From contig JABVCK010000001.1 in the NCBI GenBank assembly GCA_013540605.1, positions 248,001-312,000 on the forward strand: DNA of 64,000 bases, given 5' to 3'. Under the pieces are notes generated by a model. That model made no database searches. It was not told where the DNA came from and saw only the letters and a list, made by a program, of their open reading frames with translations. Both the position numbers and the translations under genes were made by a program. Of the stretch, positions 1-8,917 are shown piece by piece (position 1 is the stretch's first letter; each line of letters begins with the position of its first letter). This stretch comes from Bacillota bacterium. Lineage in GTDB: Bacteria > Bacillota > Clostridia > Ch29.

Positions 1-1
1 G

Positions 2-172
2 GGATTGGAACTGATAAAGACTATAGACGGTTTTGGCGAAGATGTGGAGGATGGAGAACGTTTCACCGGTTATCTGGACAGGTACAGCAAGTCCTATAAA
101 GGGGGAATGGGAGCTTTTAAAGCGCTGAAGAGAAAATTCACAAGCGGGGATGGTCGTAATGAAGAGCTGTAG
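2..172 (+). CDS. fliO: FliO C-terminal fragment (flagellar export apparatus), cut by window start
   Basis: An open frame runs from the window edge to TAG at 170-172 (56 codons) and ends 14 nt inside the next gene. The visible C-terminus is basic and hydrophilic (ends KALKRKFTSGDGRNEEL). The call rests mainly on position: fliO directly precedes fliP in most flagellar operons, and short FliO proteins have a basic cytoplasmic tail after one membrane helix. The membrane helix lies outside the window, so sequence alone does not prove the identity. Confidence 0.5.
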   Translation, partial: GLELIKTIDGFGEDVEDGERFTGYLDRYSKSYKGGMGAFKALKRKFTSGDGRNEEL

Positions 173-923
173 GACAAACATGATTTTTTACATAATAATT
201 GCTGTGGTGGTTTTAAGCAGCACTTCAGCACTGGCCGCGCAAAATGTTCCGATACCAAAGGTGGGTATTAATATGGAACCGGCCGAAACCCCCCAGGATG
301 TTGCTTTAAGCCTCCAAATACTGTTTTTGCTTACTATTCTCAGCCTTGCACCGTCCATACTTATTATGATGACCAGTTTCACCAGGATTGTTATTGTGCT
401 ATCCTTCGTGAGAAACGCAATAGGGACGCAGCAGATGCCTCCAAATCAAGTAATGGTGGGACTTGCGCTGTTTCTTACACTGTTTGTAATGTCTCCTGTC
501 GTTTCACAGATAAATGAGCAGGCTTTCAAGCCATATATGGCAGAAGAAATCACCTTCGAGCAGGCAGTAGAAAGATCAATGGGCCCTTTGAAGAACTTCA
601 TGCTCAGACAGACACGGCAAAAGGATCTGGCGTTATTCGTCAATCTCTCGGAGAGCACTCCGGTAAGCGATGTAAACCAGATAAGCAGCAGAGTCCTTAT
701 ACCCGCATTTATAATCAGCGAACTTAAAACGGCGTTTCAGATCGGGTTTTTGCTGTTTATACCTTTTCTGATAATAGACATGGTCGTGGCCAGCACACTA
801 ATGTCTATGGGTATGATGATGCTTCCTCCGGTTATGGTGTCGCTTCCGTTTAAGATACTGCTGTTCATAATGGTTGATGGTTGGAACCTGATCGTCCAGT
901 CCCTGATTATGGGATTTAGATAG
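159..923 (+). CDS. fliP: Flagellar type III export gate protein FliP
   Basis: Inner-membrane component of the flagellar export gate, which with FliQ and FliR forms the helical channel. The 254-aa product has a signal-like hydrophobic N-terminus (about residues 8-27, ending ALAA), a multi-helix core and the conserved stretch PAFIISELKTAFQIGFLLF near residue 185. ATG 159 is chosen because GGGGA ends 8 nt upstream; an in-frame ATG at 150 has no room for a ribosome site. It overlaps fliO by 14 nt and is followed 10 nt later by fliQ, the usual order. Length is normal for FliP. Confidence 0.96.
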   Translation: MKSCRTNMIFYIIIAVVVLSSTSALAAQNVPIPKVGINMEPAETPQDVALSLQILFLLTILSLAPSILIMMTSFTRIVIVLSFVRNAIGTQQMPPNQVMVGLALFLTLFVMSPVVSQINEQAFKPYMAEEITFEQAVERSMGPLKNFMLRQTRQKDLALFVNLSESTPVSDVNQISSRVLIPAFIISELKTAFQIGFLLFIPFLIIDMVVASTLMSMGMMMLPPVMVSLPFKILLFIMVDGWNLIVQSLIMGFR

Positions 924-933
924 GGGGTAGGTT

Positions 934-1203
934 ATGGGGCAGAGTTTAATTTTAGATATAGCGAAGGATGCACTGTTTACTATAATTATTGTTTCTATGC
1001 CAATGCTTGGCCTTGCGCTTCTTGTTGGCCTTGTTGTCAGTATTTTTCAGGCGACTACTCAGATTCAGGAACCTACACTTACATTCATTCCAAAAATACT
1101 GGCGGTACTTTTTGCAGTTCTTGTGTTTGGTCCATGGATGCTCAACATAATAATTGATTTTACAGTCAGATTGTTTGGCAGCATAAATTCCTTTGTTTTC
1201 TGA
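934..1203 (+). CDS. fliQ: Flagellar export gate protein FliQ
   Basis: Small integral membrane protein (89 aa) of the export gate. Two long hydrophobic helices (about residues 15-38 and 52-75) flank the conserved loop SIFQATTQIQEPTLTFIPK, which is diagnostic of FliQ/EscS proteins. The ribosome site GGGGGTAGG lies just before ATG 934. The gene sits between fliP and fliR with gaps of 10 and 14 nt, so it is almost certainly co-transcribed and translated in step with them. Confidence 0.96.
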   Translation: MGQSLILDIAKDALFTIIIVSMPMLGLALLVGLVVSIFQATTQIQEPTLTFIPKILAVLFAVLVFGPWMLNIIIDFTVRLFGSINSFVF

Positions 1204-1217
1204 AAAGGGTGTAATAA

Positions 1218-1997
1218 ATGGATAACATAGTGGACTTGATCTCAACCAAACTTGAACTTTTCTTTCTGCTGATGGTAAGAAACTCTGCCATATTCCTGAT
1301 TGCCCCTGTTTTTGGCAGAAAGAATGTTCCGGCTATTTTTAAAATCGGGTTGGCGTTCTTCATGAGCATAATCCTGCTGGAGATTGTAGATGCAGACATA
1401 CAGCCTTACGGCAATGTATTTGGGTATGCTGTACTCCTTTTCAGGGAGACCTCCGTCGGGTTTCTGATCGGCTTCGTCAGCTACGTAATATTTGCATCTA
1501 TTTACATAGCCGGGCAGATTATAGATATGGAAACAGGGTTTGGTGTCGTAAACGTTCTGGACCCGCAAAACAATATTCAAGTTCCGATAATGGGAAATTA
1601 TCTGTACATTATTTCATTGATAATCTTTATTACCATTGACGGGCATCATATGTTACTCTCTGCATTGTTCAAGAGCTATGAATTGGTACCCCCGGGCGGG
1701 GTATTTGCATATACTTCCTCAATAAATGACCTGATCGGAATTACCGGAGAAACCTTTGTTATAGGGTTCAAGATCAGTGCCCCTGTCATTACGGCTGTCT
1801 TTTTGACTGATATGGCACTGGGTATTCTGTCAAGGACAATGCCGCAAATGAACGTTTTTATTATTGGTATTCCTATTAAAATAATAGTGGGTATGGTCAC
1901 GCTTATGATAATGATCCCCGTGTTCTCAACAATACTTGACAGCATTTTTTCTAATATGGGAAACAGCATATTCCGGGTGCTGACTCATCTTAAATGA
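1218..1997 (+). CDS. fliR: Flagellar export gate protein FliR
   Basis: Polytopic membrane protein of 259 aa that completes the FliP-FliQ-FliR export channel. Several hydrophobic helices are visible, and the segment around residues 95-120 (IIDMETGFGVVNVLDPQNN) is typical of FliR. The C-terminus ends IFRVLTHLK. The start is ATG 1218 after an AAAGGGTG ribosome site. flhB follows after 15 nt. In some clostridia fliR and flhB are fused; here they are separate. Confidence 0.95.
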   Translation: MDNIVDLISTKLELFFLLMVRNSAIFLIAPVFGRKNVPAIFKIGLAFFMSIILLEIVDADIQPYGNVFGYAVLLFRETSVGFLIGFVSYVIFASIYIAGQIIDMETGFGVVNVLDPQNNIQVPIMGNYLYIISLIIFITIDGHHMLLSALFKSYELVPPGGVFAYTSSINDLIGITGETFVIGFKISAPVITAVFLTDMALGILSRTMPQMNVFIIGIPIKIIVGMVTLMIMIPVFSTILDSIFSNMGNSIFRVLTHLK

Positions 1998-2012
1998 AAG
2001 GGGACACGCCGC

Positions 2013-3092
2013 ATGGAGTTTTACATCAACCTCCAGCTCTTCGCCGAGGAAAAGACTGATAAAGCCACCCCGAAAAAGAAGAAAGACGTGAGGGAAAAGG
2101 GTCATGTGGCGCAAAGCAAGGAAATCAACTCGGCCCTTGTTCTGATAGGGTGTTTCTCCGTGCTTTATCTTTTCTCCGCATTCATATTTGGGGAGATGAG
2201 GGATAGTGCCAGATATGTTTTCACATTGAAGGTAAGCGACGAGATGTTTTCTGTAGAGGGGGTAAAACTGATTTTCCTCAGGGGGGCTACTACCTTTCTA
2301 AAAACAGTTGCTCCGATTGCAGGAACTGCCCTGGGAATTGGGCTGCTGGCCAGTTATGCCCAGGTAGGGTTTTTGTTTACTACAAAAACTCTGCAGCCAA
2401 AACTGGATAAGTTAAACCCTGTGGAAGGTTTTAAAAGGATTTTCTCCCGAAAATCCCTGTTCCAACTGGTTAAATCTCTAATAAAGGTTGCAGTTGTCAG
2501 TTTGCTGACATACCGGTATCTTGTATCAAAATACAATGAGATACCGAGACTGCTCGATATGGAAACGGAAGAGATAACAAGATTTATCGGAGGAACGACG
2601 GTCAATGTTGGGTTGAGAGCAGGCTTTATATTGCTGGCGCTGGCAATCCTTGACTATTTTTACCAGCGTTATGAATTCAGCAGAAGCATAATGATGACGA
2701 AGCAGGAGTTGAAGGAAGAATACAAGCAGGTTGAGGGAAACCCGCAGATTAAGTCCAAAATCAAGGAAAGGCAGCGGCAGATGTCCATGCGGAGGATGAT
2801 GTCCGAAGTGCCCAAGGCAGATGTTGTTATAACAAACCCAACCCATTTGGCTGTGGCTTTAAAATACGATCCTGATGTTGCGCAGGCGCCCTACGTACTG
2901 GCTAAGGGTAAAGACCTGATAGCTCAGAGAATTAAAGAAATTGCCGTTGATAACAATATTCAGGTTGTTGAAAACGTTATTCTTGCCAGGAGCCTGTATC
3001 AGAACACAGACATTGGGGAAGTCATTCCTTCAGATTTGTACCAGGCGGTGGCGGAGGTCCTTGCTTTTGTTTACAGCCTTAACAAAAACTGA
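2013..3092 (+). CDS. flhB: Flagellar export switch protein FlhB
   Basis: Membrane protein with a cytoplasmic C-terminal domain that switches export from rod/hook to filament substrates. The 359-aa product has a charged N-terminus (DKATPKKKKDVREKGHVAQS), four hydrophobic segments and the autocleavage motif N275-P276-T277-H278, where FlhB proteins self-cleave between Asn and Pro. The motif is intact, so a functional switch is expected. It follows fliR by 15 nt and precedes flhA by 22 nt. Confidence 0.97.
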   Translation: MEFYINLQLFAEEKTDKATPKKKKDVREKGHVAQSKEINSALVLIGCFSVLYLFSAFIFGEMRDSARYVFTLKVSDEMFSVEGVKLIFLRGATTFLKTVAPIAGTALGIGLLASYAQVGFLFTTKTLQPKLDKLNPVEGFKRIFSRKSLFQLVKSLIKVAVVSLLTYRYLVSKYNEIPRLLDMETEEITRFIGGTTVNVGLRAGFILLALAILDYFYQRYEFSRSIMMTKQELKEEYKQVEGNPQIKSKIKERQRQMSMRRMMSEVPKADVVITNPTHLAVALKYDPDVAQAPYVLAKGKDLIAQRIKEIAVDNNIQVVENVILARSLYQNTDIGEVIPSDLYQAVAEVLAFVYSLNKN

Positions 3093-3114
3093 CCCCGATA
3101 AGAGGTGTGGATAG

Positions 3115-5148
3115 ATGAGATTTGGAGATATAATTGTAGCGATAGCAATAATATCCATCGTAATTATGATAATTATTCCAATGCCGACGGGCCTTCTGGA
3201 TTTTTTGCTTACGTTCAACATAACGCTTTCATTGATAATTCTGCTTATGTCAATGTATATAAGCGAGCCTTTGCAGTTCTCCATCTTTCCTTCATTATTG
3301 CTGCTGACTACACTGCTGAGGCTGTCCTTGAACATATCTACGACAAGGCTTATACTCAGGGATGCGGATGCCGGCCAGGTTATAAGAGCCTTTGGCGACT
3401 TTGTTGTTGGGGGAGATGCGGTAGTTGGCTTTATAATATTTCTTATCATCATAATAATCCAATTTATTGTAATCACAAAGGGCGCCGAAAGGGTTGCAGA
3501 GGTTTCGGCCAGGTTTACTCTGGACGCTATGCCGGGTAAGCAGATGGCAATTGATGCGGATCTTAACGCAGGGCTTATAACAGAATTGGAAGCAAAGGAA
3601 AGAAGGAAAAATATAGAGAGGGAAGCCGATTTTTACGGTGCGATGGATGGTGCCAGCAAATTTGTTAAGGGTGATGCTATCGCAGGTATAGTAATTACTC
3701 TGATAAATATAAGCGCAGGACTGATAATCGGTATGGTTCAGAAGAACATGGCGTTTCAGACAGCATTATCAACATACACCCTCCTGACTGTAGGAGACGG
3801 GCTGGTCAGCCAAATACCCGCGCTTCTCATTTCAACTTCTGCTGGTATAGTTGTAACAAGAACAGCATCGGAGTCTAACTTGGGGAGCGATGTAATAAAG
3901 CAATTATTTGCGCAGCCAAAGGTTTTGTACCTTGCAGCGGGGGTGTTGGCTGTTCTGGGGCTGGTCCCCGCCCTACCGCAAATACCTTTGTTCGCCCTCG
4001 TAGTATTATTATCTGTTCTAGCCACCTCAATGCGGCGGGCGGCAAAGGGCATGGAAGACCAGGAACAGGTTGAGGTGGAAAGTGCGCGTATTGAAGAGAT
4101 GAGGAAGCCGGAGAACGTAATGGGACTGCTGCAGATAGATCCCATTGAGGTCGAATTCGGTTACGGGATTATACCCCTGGCCGATGTGAACCAGGGAGGG
4201 GATCTTCTTGACAGAGTAGTGATGATCAGAAGGCAGATAGCCATTGACCTTGGGATGGTAGTACCTATTATCAGATTACGGGACAACATCCAGCTGGGCC
4301 CCAACCAGTATAAGATTCGCATCCGTGGAGTGGAAGTGGCGGAAGGAGAACTGATGATGGATGGTTTTCTCGCGATGGATCCAGGCACCTCCAGCGGTGA
4401 AATTGAGGGAACGGACACCACAGAACCCGCCTTCGGCCTGCCGGCAAAATGGATAACGGAAGATGAGCGGGAAAGGGCGGAACTCATGGGTTACACTGTT
4501 GTTGACCCTCCTACTGTGATCTCTACTCACCTTACCGAGACGATTAAAAAACACCTGCATGAATTGCTGGGAAGGCAGGAGGTCAAAAAATTGATTGATA
4601 ATTTGAAAGAAAATTACCCTGCCCTGGTGGAAGATCTCATTCCAAAGCAGCTAACCATAGGGGAGGTACAGAAGGTGCTTGCGAACCTGCTTAAGGAAGG
4701 AGTTTCGATCAGAGACCTTGTTACTATAATGGAAACCCTTGCTGATTACTCACCGGCGACAAGGGATACCGACCTGTTGACAGAGTATGTCAGACAAGCC
4801 CTGGCCCGGTCAATAACCAGGAGATTCATAGCGGGCAAAAAAGCACGGGTCTTAACCCTTGATCAAGGTCTGGAAGAAAAAATAATGGATGCTGTTCAAC
4901 AAACTGAGCACGGCTCATTTTTATCAATGGATCCGGGGATAACCCAAAGAATATTGAAAAACCTTTCCCAGCAGCTGGAGAAGTTTGCGCAGACAGGTGA
5001 ACAACCGGTAGTGCTGGCTTCCCCTGTGGTGAGGCTTTACTTCAAGAGGTTAACGGAGCATTTTATACCCGGTTTGGTTGTTTTATCGTACAACGAACTG
5101 GACACAACCGTTGAAATTCAGTCGATGGGGATGGTGAGCGTACAATGA
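3115..5148 (+). CDS. flhA: Flagellar export gate protein FlhA
   Basis: Largest export-gate subunit (677 aa). The first roughly 310 residues are membrane helices. The FHIPEP-family signature (KGAERVAEVSARFTLDAMPG, about residues 122-141) lies in the loop between them. The soluble C-terminal half forms the substrate and chaperone docking ring in this family. AGAGGTG precedes ATG 3115. The last 4 nt overlap the start of flhF (ATGA), which suggests translational coupling. Confidence 0.97.
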   Translation: MRFGDIIVAIAIISIVIMIIIPMPTGLLDFLLTFNITLSLIILLMSMYISEPLQFSIFPSLLLLTTLLRLSLNISTTRLILRDADAGQVIRAFGDFVVGGDAVVGFIIFLIIIIIQFIVITKGAERVAEVSARFTLDAMPGKQMAIDADLNAGLITELEAKERRKNIEREADFYGAMDGASKFVKGDAIAGIVITLINISAGLIIGMVQKNMAFQTALSTYTLLTVGDGLVSQIPALLISTSAGIVVTRTASESNLGSDVIKQLFAQPKVLYLAAGVLAVLGLVPALPQIPLFALVVLLSVLATSMRRAAKGMEDQEQVEVESARIEEMRKPENVMGLLQIDPIEVEFGYGIIPLADVNQGGDLLDRVVMIRRQIAIDLGMVVPIIRLRDNIQLGPNQYKIRIRGVEVAEGELMMDGFLAMDPGTSSGEIEGTDTTEPAFGLPAKWITEDERERAELMGYTVVDPPTVISTHLTETIKKHLHELLGRQEVKKLIDNLKENYPALVEDLIPKQLTIGEVQKVLANLLKEGVSIRDLVTIMETLADYSPATRDTDLLTEYVRQALARSITRRFIAGKKARVLTLDQGLEEKIMDAVQQTEHGSFLSMDPGITQRILKNLSQQLEKFAQTGEQPVVLASPVVRLYFKRLTEHFIPGLVVLSYNELDTTVEIQSMGMVSVQ

Positions 5149-6236
5149 AGGTAAAACGGTATGTAGGACCTTCTGTGGAAGAAGCCCTCAATAGGGTCAG
5201 GGAAGAGATGGGAACAGATGCAGTAATTCTGAATAAAAGAAGAATAAAACCGGGCAGCGGCCTGGCCAAGATGTTCAGCAGATCCGTTTATGAGATAATC
5301 GCTGCGGTTGATGAATATGAAAAGGGCAGCAGGGCTATCAGTAATAAACCTGAAAAATCATACCAGGTTCTTGAGGAAAAGGTAGACAGTTTGAAGCTAA
5401 GCTTAGAGAATATTATTAATAAAATGCACCCTCAGGACAGCCAAAAGGGGATTCCAGATTTGCTTGCCCCTTACTACAGGATAATGGTAGAAAATGATGT
5501 GGCTGAAGAAATTGCAAGAGCAATAATTGAAGAGGTTGCAAGCAAGATAAATCTTAATACCACCTATGACCAGGAATACATATATTATAAGTTTAAACAG
5601 GAGATTTCATCCAAGGTGGACAGCATTAGAACAATTGAACTAAGCGAAGGCAGGCCGAGTATAGCAGTATTTGTGGGACCAACAGGTGTCGGGAAAACTA
5701 CTACTCTGGCTAAGCTGACCGCCCAATATGCATTGGCGATGAAGAAGAATGTAGGGGTAATTACGTGCGATACATACAGAATAGCTGCTGTGGAGCAGTT
5801 GAAAACCTACTGCGAAATAATGGGTGTGCCGGTAAAAGTTGTTTACCAGCAAAAGGACATTGTTGAAGCCATGGATGAATACAGAAATATGGATTTGGTT
5901 CTTGTTGATACGGCCGGCAGGAGCCATAGGGATAAGATGAGAATCCTTGAGCTTCAGAATCTGCTGAAAAATCTTGGACCCCAGCAGGTTTTCCTGGTTA
6001 TCAGCGCAACAACCAATTTTAAAAACTGCCTTGACATTTTAGAAAATTATAGTTTCCTGGAGGATTATAGAATAATAATAACCAAAATCGATGAAAACGT
6101 TACGAACGGTATTCTGCTTAACCTGGCTGTAAAGGCAAGAAAACCCCTTTCATATTTGACAACGGGGCAAAATGTACCGGACGATATAGAAAAGGTCAGC
6201 GGAGAGAGAGTTGCTTCTTTGGTATTGAGCAGGTAG
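5145..6236 (+). CDS. flhF: SRP-type GTPase FlhF (flagellar placement)
   Basis: GTPase of the SRP54/FtsY family that helps set flagellar position and number. The 363-aa product has the N-terminal variable domain, then the NG domain with the P-loop GPTGVGKTT at 178-186, CDTYRIAA, and the DTAGRSHRDK switch motif. The 4-nt overlap with flhA and the immediate neighbour flhG match the B. subtilis order. FlhG is known to stimulate FlhF GTP hydrolysis, so the two probably act together. Confidence 0.96.
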   Translation: MKVKRYVGPSVEEALNRVREEMGTDAVILNKRRIKPGSGLAKMFSRSVYEIIAAVDEYEKGSRAISNKPEKSYQVLEEKVDSLKLSLENIINKMHPQDSQKGIPDLLAPYYRIMVENDVAEEIARAIIEEVASKINLNTTYDQEYIYYKFKQEISSKVDSIRTIELSEGRPSIAVFVGPTGVGKTTTLAKLTAQYALAMKKNVGVITCDTYRIAAVEQLKTYCEIMGVPVKVVYQQKDIVEAMDEYRNMDLVLVDTAGRSHRDKMRILELQNLLKNLGPQQVFLVISATTNFKNCLDILENYSFLEDYRIIITKIDENVTNGILLNLAVKARKPLSYLTTGQNVPDDIEKVSGERVASLVLSR

Positions 6237-6260
6237 GATTTGGGGATGGGGGTGAATACA

Positions 6261-7190
6261 TTGGCTGAATTGAATTCTAGGGTGGACCAAGCCGAGAGGT
6301 TACGAAGGATAGTTAGCGACCTGAAGCAGAGATCAGATGAAATCATAAGGGAAAACTCACAGAAGATGAACCATAGCGCAAGGCTGATAGCGGTGACCAG
6401 CGGAAAGGGCGGGGTAGGCAAGACAAGTGTGACTGCAAATCTGGCGATTGAACTCAGCAGGCTCGGCAATAAAGTCATAATCATTGATGGCGACCTGGGA
6501 CTTGCCAATATAGAGGTTATGATGGGAATAGTGCCCAAGTATAGCCTTTACGAGATGATTAGACTGGACATATCCCTTTCGGAAGTAATAACAGAAGGTC
6601 CCAATGGTGTTAAATTTATTTCCGGAGGAAGCGGGATAATGGAAATGGCATCTCTGGACCGTCAGAAGTTCCAGAGAATAATAAACAGCCTCTCAGCCCT
6701 TGACAGATATGCAGATTTCATACTAATAGATACGGGCGCAGGGATTTCGCAGAACGTGACAAATTTTTTGGTTGCGGCCGACGAAGTCATTCTTGTAACT
6801 AACCCGGAGCCAACCTCTATTACAGATTCTTATGCAATTCTTAAGTTTTTAGACAGTCAAAACCCGCAGTGTGATGTGAAAGTCGTAGTAAATATGGTTG
6901 AAGGCCTTTCGGAAGCTAATGAGATAATTAGGAGATTAAACGCGGCGGCAGAGAGATTCCTCAATATAAAAGTGAAAAACCTGGGCTATATTGTTGAAGA
7001 TAATAATGTGTCAAAGGGCATAAAAATACAAAGCCCCTTTGTTCTGAGCAGCCCCAGATGTGATGCAGCTAAGAATATAAAAGATATTGCAGACAGACTG
7101 GTCGCAAATAAAGAAAACGCTTATGGTACGACGGAGGGTGTAAAAAGTTTCTTGGCCAGGCTGTACAGGGCTTTTAGCACCACTACGTAA
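6261..7190 (+). CDS. flhG: MinD-like ATPase FlhG/YlxH
   Basis: ParA/MinD-family ATPase that partners FlhF in controlling flagellar number. The deviant Walker A motif SGKGGVGKT is at about residues 47-55, followed by IIDGDLGLANIEVMMG and DTGAGIS. The N-terminal DQAERLRRIV segment is the FlhF-activating motif of this family. TTG 6261 is preferred (309 aa) because GGGGGTGA lies 5 nt before it. Upstream in-frame ATG 6246 and TTG 6240 overlap that ribosome site. Confidence 0.94.
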   Translation: MAELNSRVDQAERLRRIVSDLKQRSDEIIRENSQKMNHSARLIAVTSGKGGVGKTSVTANLAIELSRLGNKVIIIDGDLGLANIEVMMGIVPKYSLYEMIRLDISLSEVITEGPNGVKFISGGSGIMEMASLDRQKFQRIINSLSALDRYADFILIDTGAGISQNVTNFLVAADEVILVTNPEPTSITDSYAILKFLDSQNPQCDVKVVVNMVEGLSEANEIIRRLNAAAERFLNIKVKNLGYIVEDNNVSKGIKIQSPFVLSSPRCDAAKNIKDIADRLVANKENAYGTTEGVKSFLARLYRAFSTTT

Positions 7191-7207
7191 AGTTGGGAGG
7201 GATGGGT

Positions 7208-7864
7208 TTGAAGATTCCCGCGAGGATTGGCGAGAAACTTGGAATTTTAGTACTGGATGACAATGGCGAAGAAAAGAGTTATCTTATTAGCCAGCTTTTG
7301 GATACTATAGATGATGAGATAATGGAAATAGCCATGCCTATCAGCGAAGGAAGGTTAATCCCCCTGCACATCAACAGCCGCATAAAGGTTATTTATTACA
7401 AAGATAACGGACAGTACTGCTTTTTAGCAAAGATACTCAGCCGCAGAAAGGGTGATATTCACATACTGCGAATTCAGGCTTTGTCTGATGTGGAAAAGAT
7501 ACAGAGAAGGGATTACTTCAGGTTGAACACAGTTGTTCCGATAAAGGTGTGCTATGATGATTCAAAAGAAGAAAACGGGTATAGGTGCATTGATACCTTT
7601 ACCCTTGATATTAGCGGCGGCGGCTTGAGATTTGCTTCAAAACACAACTTTTCAGGAGTAGACAGTTTAGTATGCCAGCTTAACATCCGAGACAAAATAT
7701 TGAGCGTTAATGCAAGGATAATCAGAAATTCCGCAGTGTATAACGAGGACTACTCCTTCGAGGTAGGAGTTGAATTTATAAACATCGAACAAAAAATCAG
7801 GGAGGAGATAATCAATTATATTTTTGATGAACAGAGGCGATTAATGAGAAAAGGAATGATATAA
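7208..7864 (+). CDS. PilZ-domain c-di-GMP-binding protein (YcgR/YlxI-like flagellar brake)
   Basis: 218-aa protein with an N-terminal YcgR-like beta domain and a C-terminal PilZ domain. The two c-di-GMP-binding elements are visible: RRDYFR at about 100-105 (RxxxR) and DISGGG at about 134-139 (D/NxSxxG). Proteins of this kind slow or stop flagellar rotation when c-di-GMP is high, and its place inside the flagellar operon supports that role here. TTG 7208 is taken as start because GGGAGG lies 7 nt upstream; ATG 7202 is only 1 nt from it. Confidence 0.88.
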   Translation: MKIPARIGEKLGILVLDDNGEEKSYLISQLLDTIDDEIMEIAMPISEGRLIPLHINSRIKVIYYKDNGQYCFLAKILSRRKGDIHILRIQALSDVEKIQRRDYFRLNTVVPIKVCYDDSKEENGYRCIDTFTLDISGGGLRFASKHNFSGVDSLVCQLNIRDKILSVNARIIRNSAVYNEDYSFEVGVEFINIEQKIREEIINYIFDEQRRLMRKGMI

Positions 7865-8917
7865 GTGCCAAGGGTTAATGTAATGATTGTTGACGATTCG
7901 GCGTTTATGAGGAATGTATTGGAACAAATACTGGCCAGCAGTGATAGGATCAATGTAGTTGCCAAGGCTAAAAATGGGTTAGATGCTTTGGAAAAACTGA
8001 GAATCCACGATGTTGATGTGGTGACCATGGATATAGAAATGCCTGAAATGAATGGTTTGGAAGCCCTTCAGGCAATAATGCGTGAAAGGCCAACCCCGGT
8101 AATAATGCTTAGCAGCTATACAAACAGAGGGGCTGCTGAAACCATGAGGTCCCTTGAGCTTGGAGCAGTGGACTTTATTCCGAAGCCAACAAACCTTCTT
8201 AATATGGGTATGGCTGCGTTTAAAGAGGAAATAGTAAAGAAAGTTTTGGTAGCTTCAACGGTTAAAGCAAACCGGTGCAAAGAAAGCGAAAAGCTGTTTC
8301 CCTGTTCAAAGAATAAAGCATTGAACAGCGGAACAGACATTAAGAGCATAATTGCCATTGCCACATCAACCGGCGGGCCGAGAGCGCTGCAGGAAGTACT
8401 ACCGGTAATCCCCAGCTCGATAGACGGATACGTTATGGTTGTGCAGCATATGCCTCCCGGCTTTACAAAGTCCTTGGCGGAAAGGCTGGATGCCATGTGT
8501 CAACTGAAGGTTAAGGAGGCCGAAAACGGTGAAATAGCAAAGCCGGGGTTTTGCTATATAGCTCCCGGAGATTTTCATTTAAGGTTGGTTCAGGAGGGTA
8601 TAAAACATAAAATTGCACTGGGAAAAGACCCTGCAGTATCAGGACATAGACCCTCAGCGGATGCGCTGTTTGAATCGCTTTGCGCCTCTGATGTTGAAAA
8701 GATAACCGCGGTTATTATGACAGGTATGGGCAGCGATGGAGCGAAAGGAATCGGGAAATTGAAGAATGCAAGGAATTGTTACAGTATTGCGCAGGACGAG
8801 GAATCCTCTGTGGTATTCGGCATGCCGAAATCAGCTATAAAACTCGGCGTAGTTGACAGGGTAGTACCGCTAAAGGACATAGGATCAGAAATTCTTAAGA
8901 GTTTGGAGGTGGAATAA
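7865..8917 (+). CDS. cheB: Chemotaxis protein-glutamate methylesterase/deamidase CheB
   Basis: Removes methyl groups from chemoreceptors and deamidates them. The 350-aa product has an N-terminal receiver domain (acidic pair D10/D11, phospho-acceptor D56 in TMDIEMPEMNG) and a C-terminal esterase domain with the catalytic triad S168 (TSTGG), H195 (QHMPPGFTKS) and D291 (TGMGSDGAKG). All key residues are present. GTG 7865 follows the PilZ gene stop directly and cheA begins immediately after the cheB stop. Confidence 0.97.
   Translation: MPRVNVMIVDDSAFMRNVLEQILASSDRINVVAKAKNGLDALEKLRIHDVDVVTMDIEMPEMNGLEALQAIMRERPTPVIMLSSYTNRGAAETMRSLELGAVDFIPKPTNLLNMGMAAFKEEIVKKVLVASTVKANRCKESEKLFPCSKNKALNSGTDIKSIIAIATSTGGPRALQEVLPVIPSSIDGYVMVVQHMPPGFTKSLAERLDAMCQLKVKEAENGEIAKPGFCYIAPGDFHLRLVQEGIKHKIALGKDPAVSGHRPSADALFESLCASDVEKITAVIMTGMGSDGAKGIGKLKNARNCYSIAQDEESSVVFGMPKSAIKLGVVDRVVPLKDIGSEILKSLEVE

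Noticed and set aside
3105..3539. 144-residue frame overlapping flhA
   Set aside because: It lies inside flhA in another frame, is low in conserved features and has no independent ribosome site.
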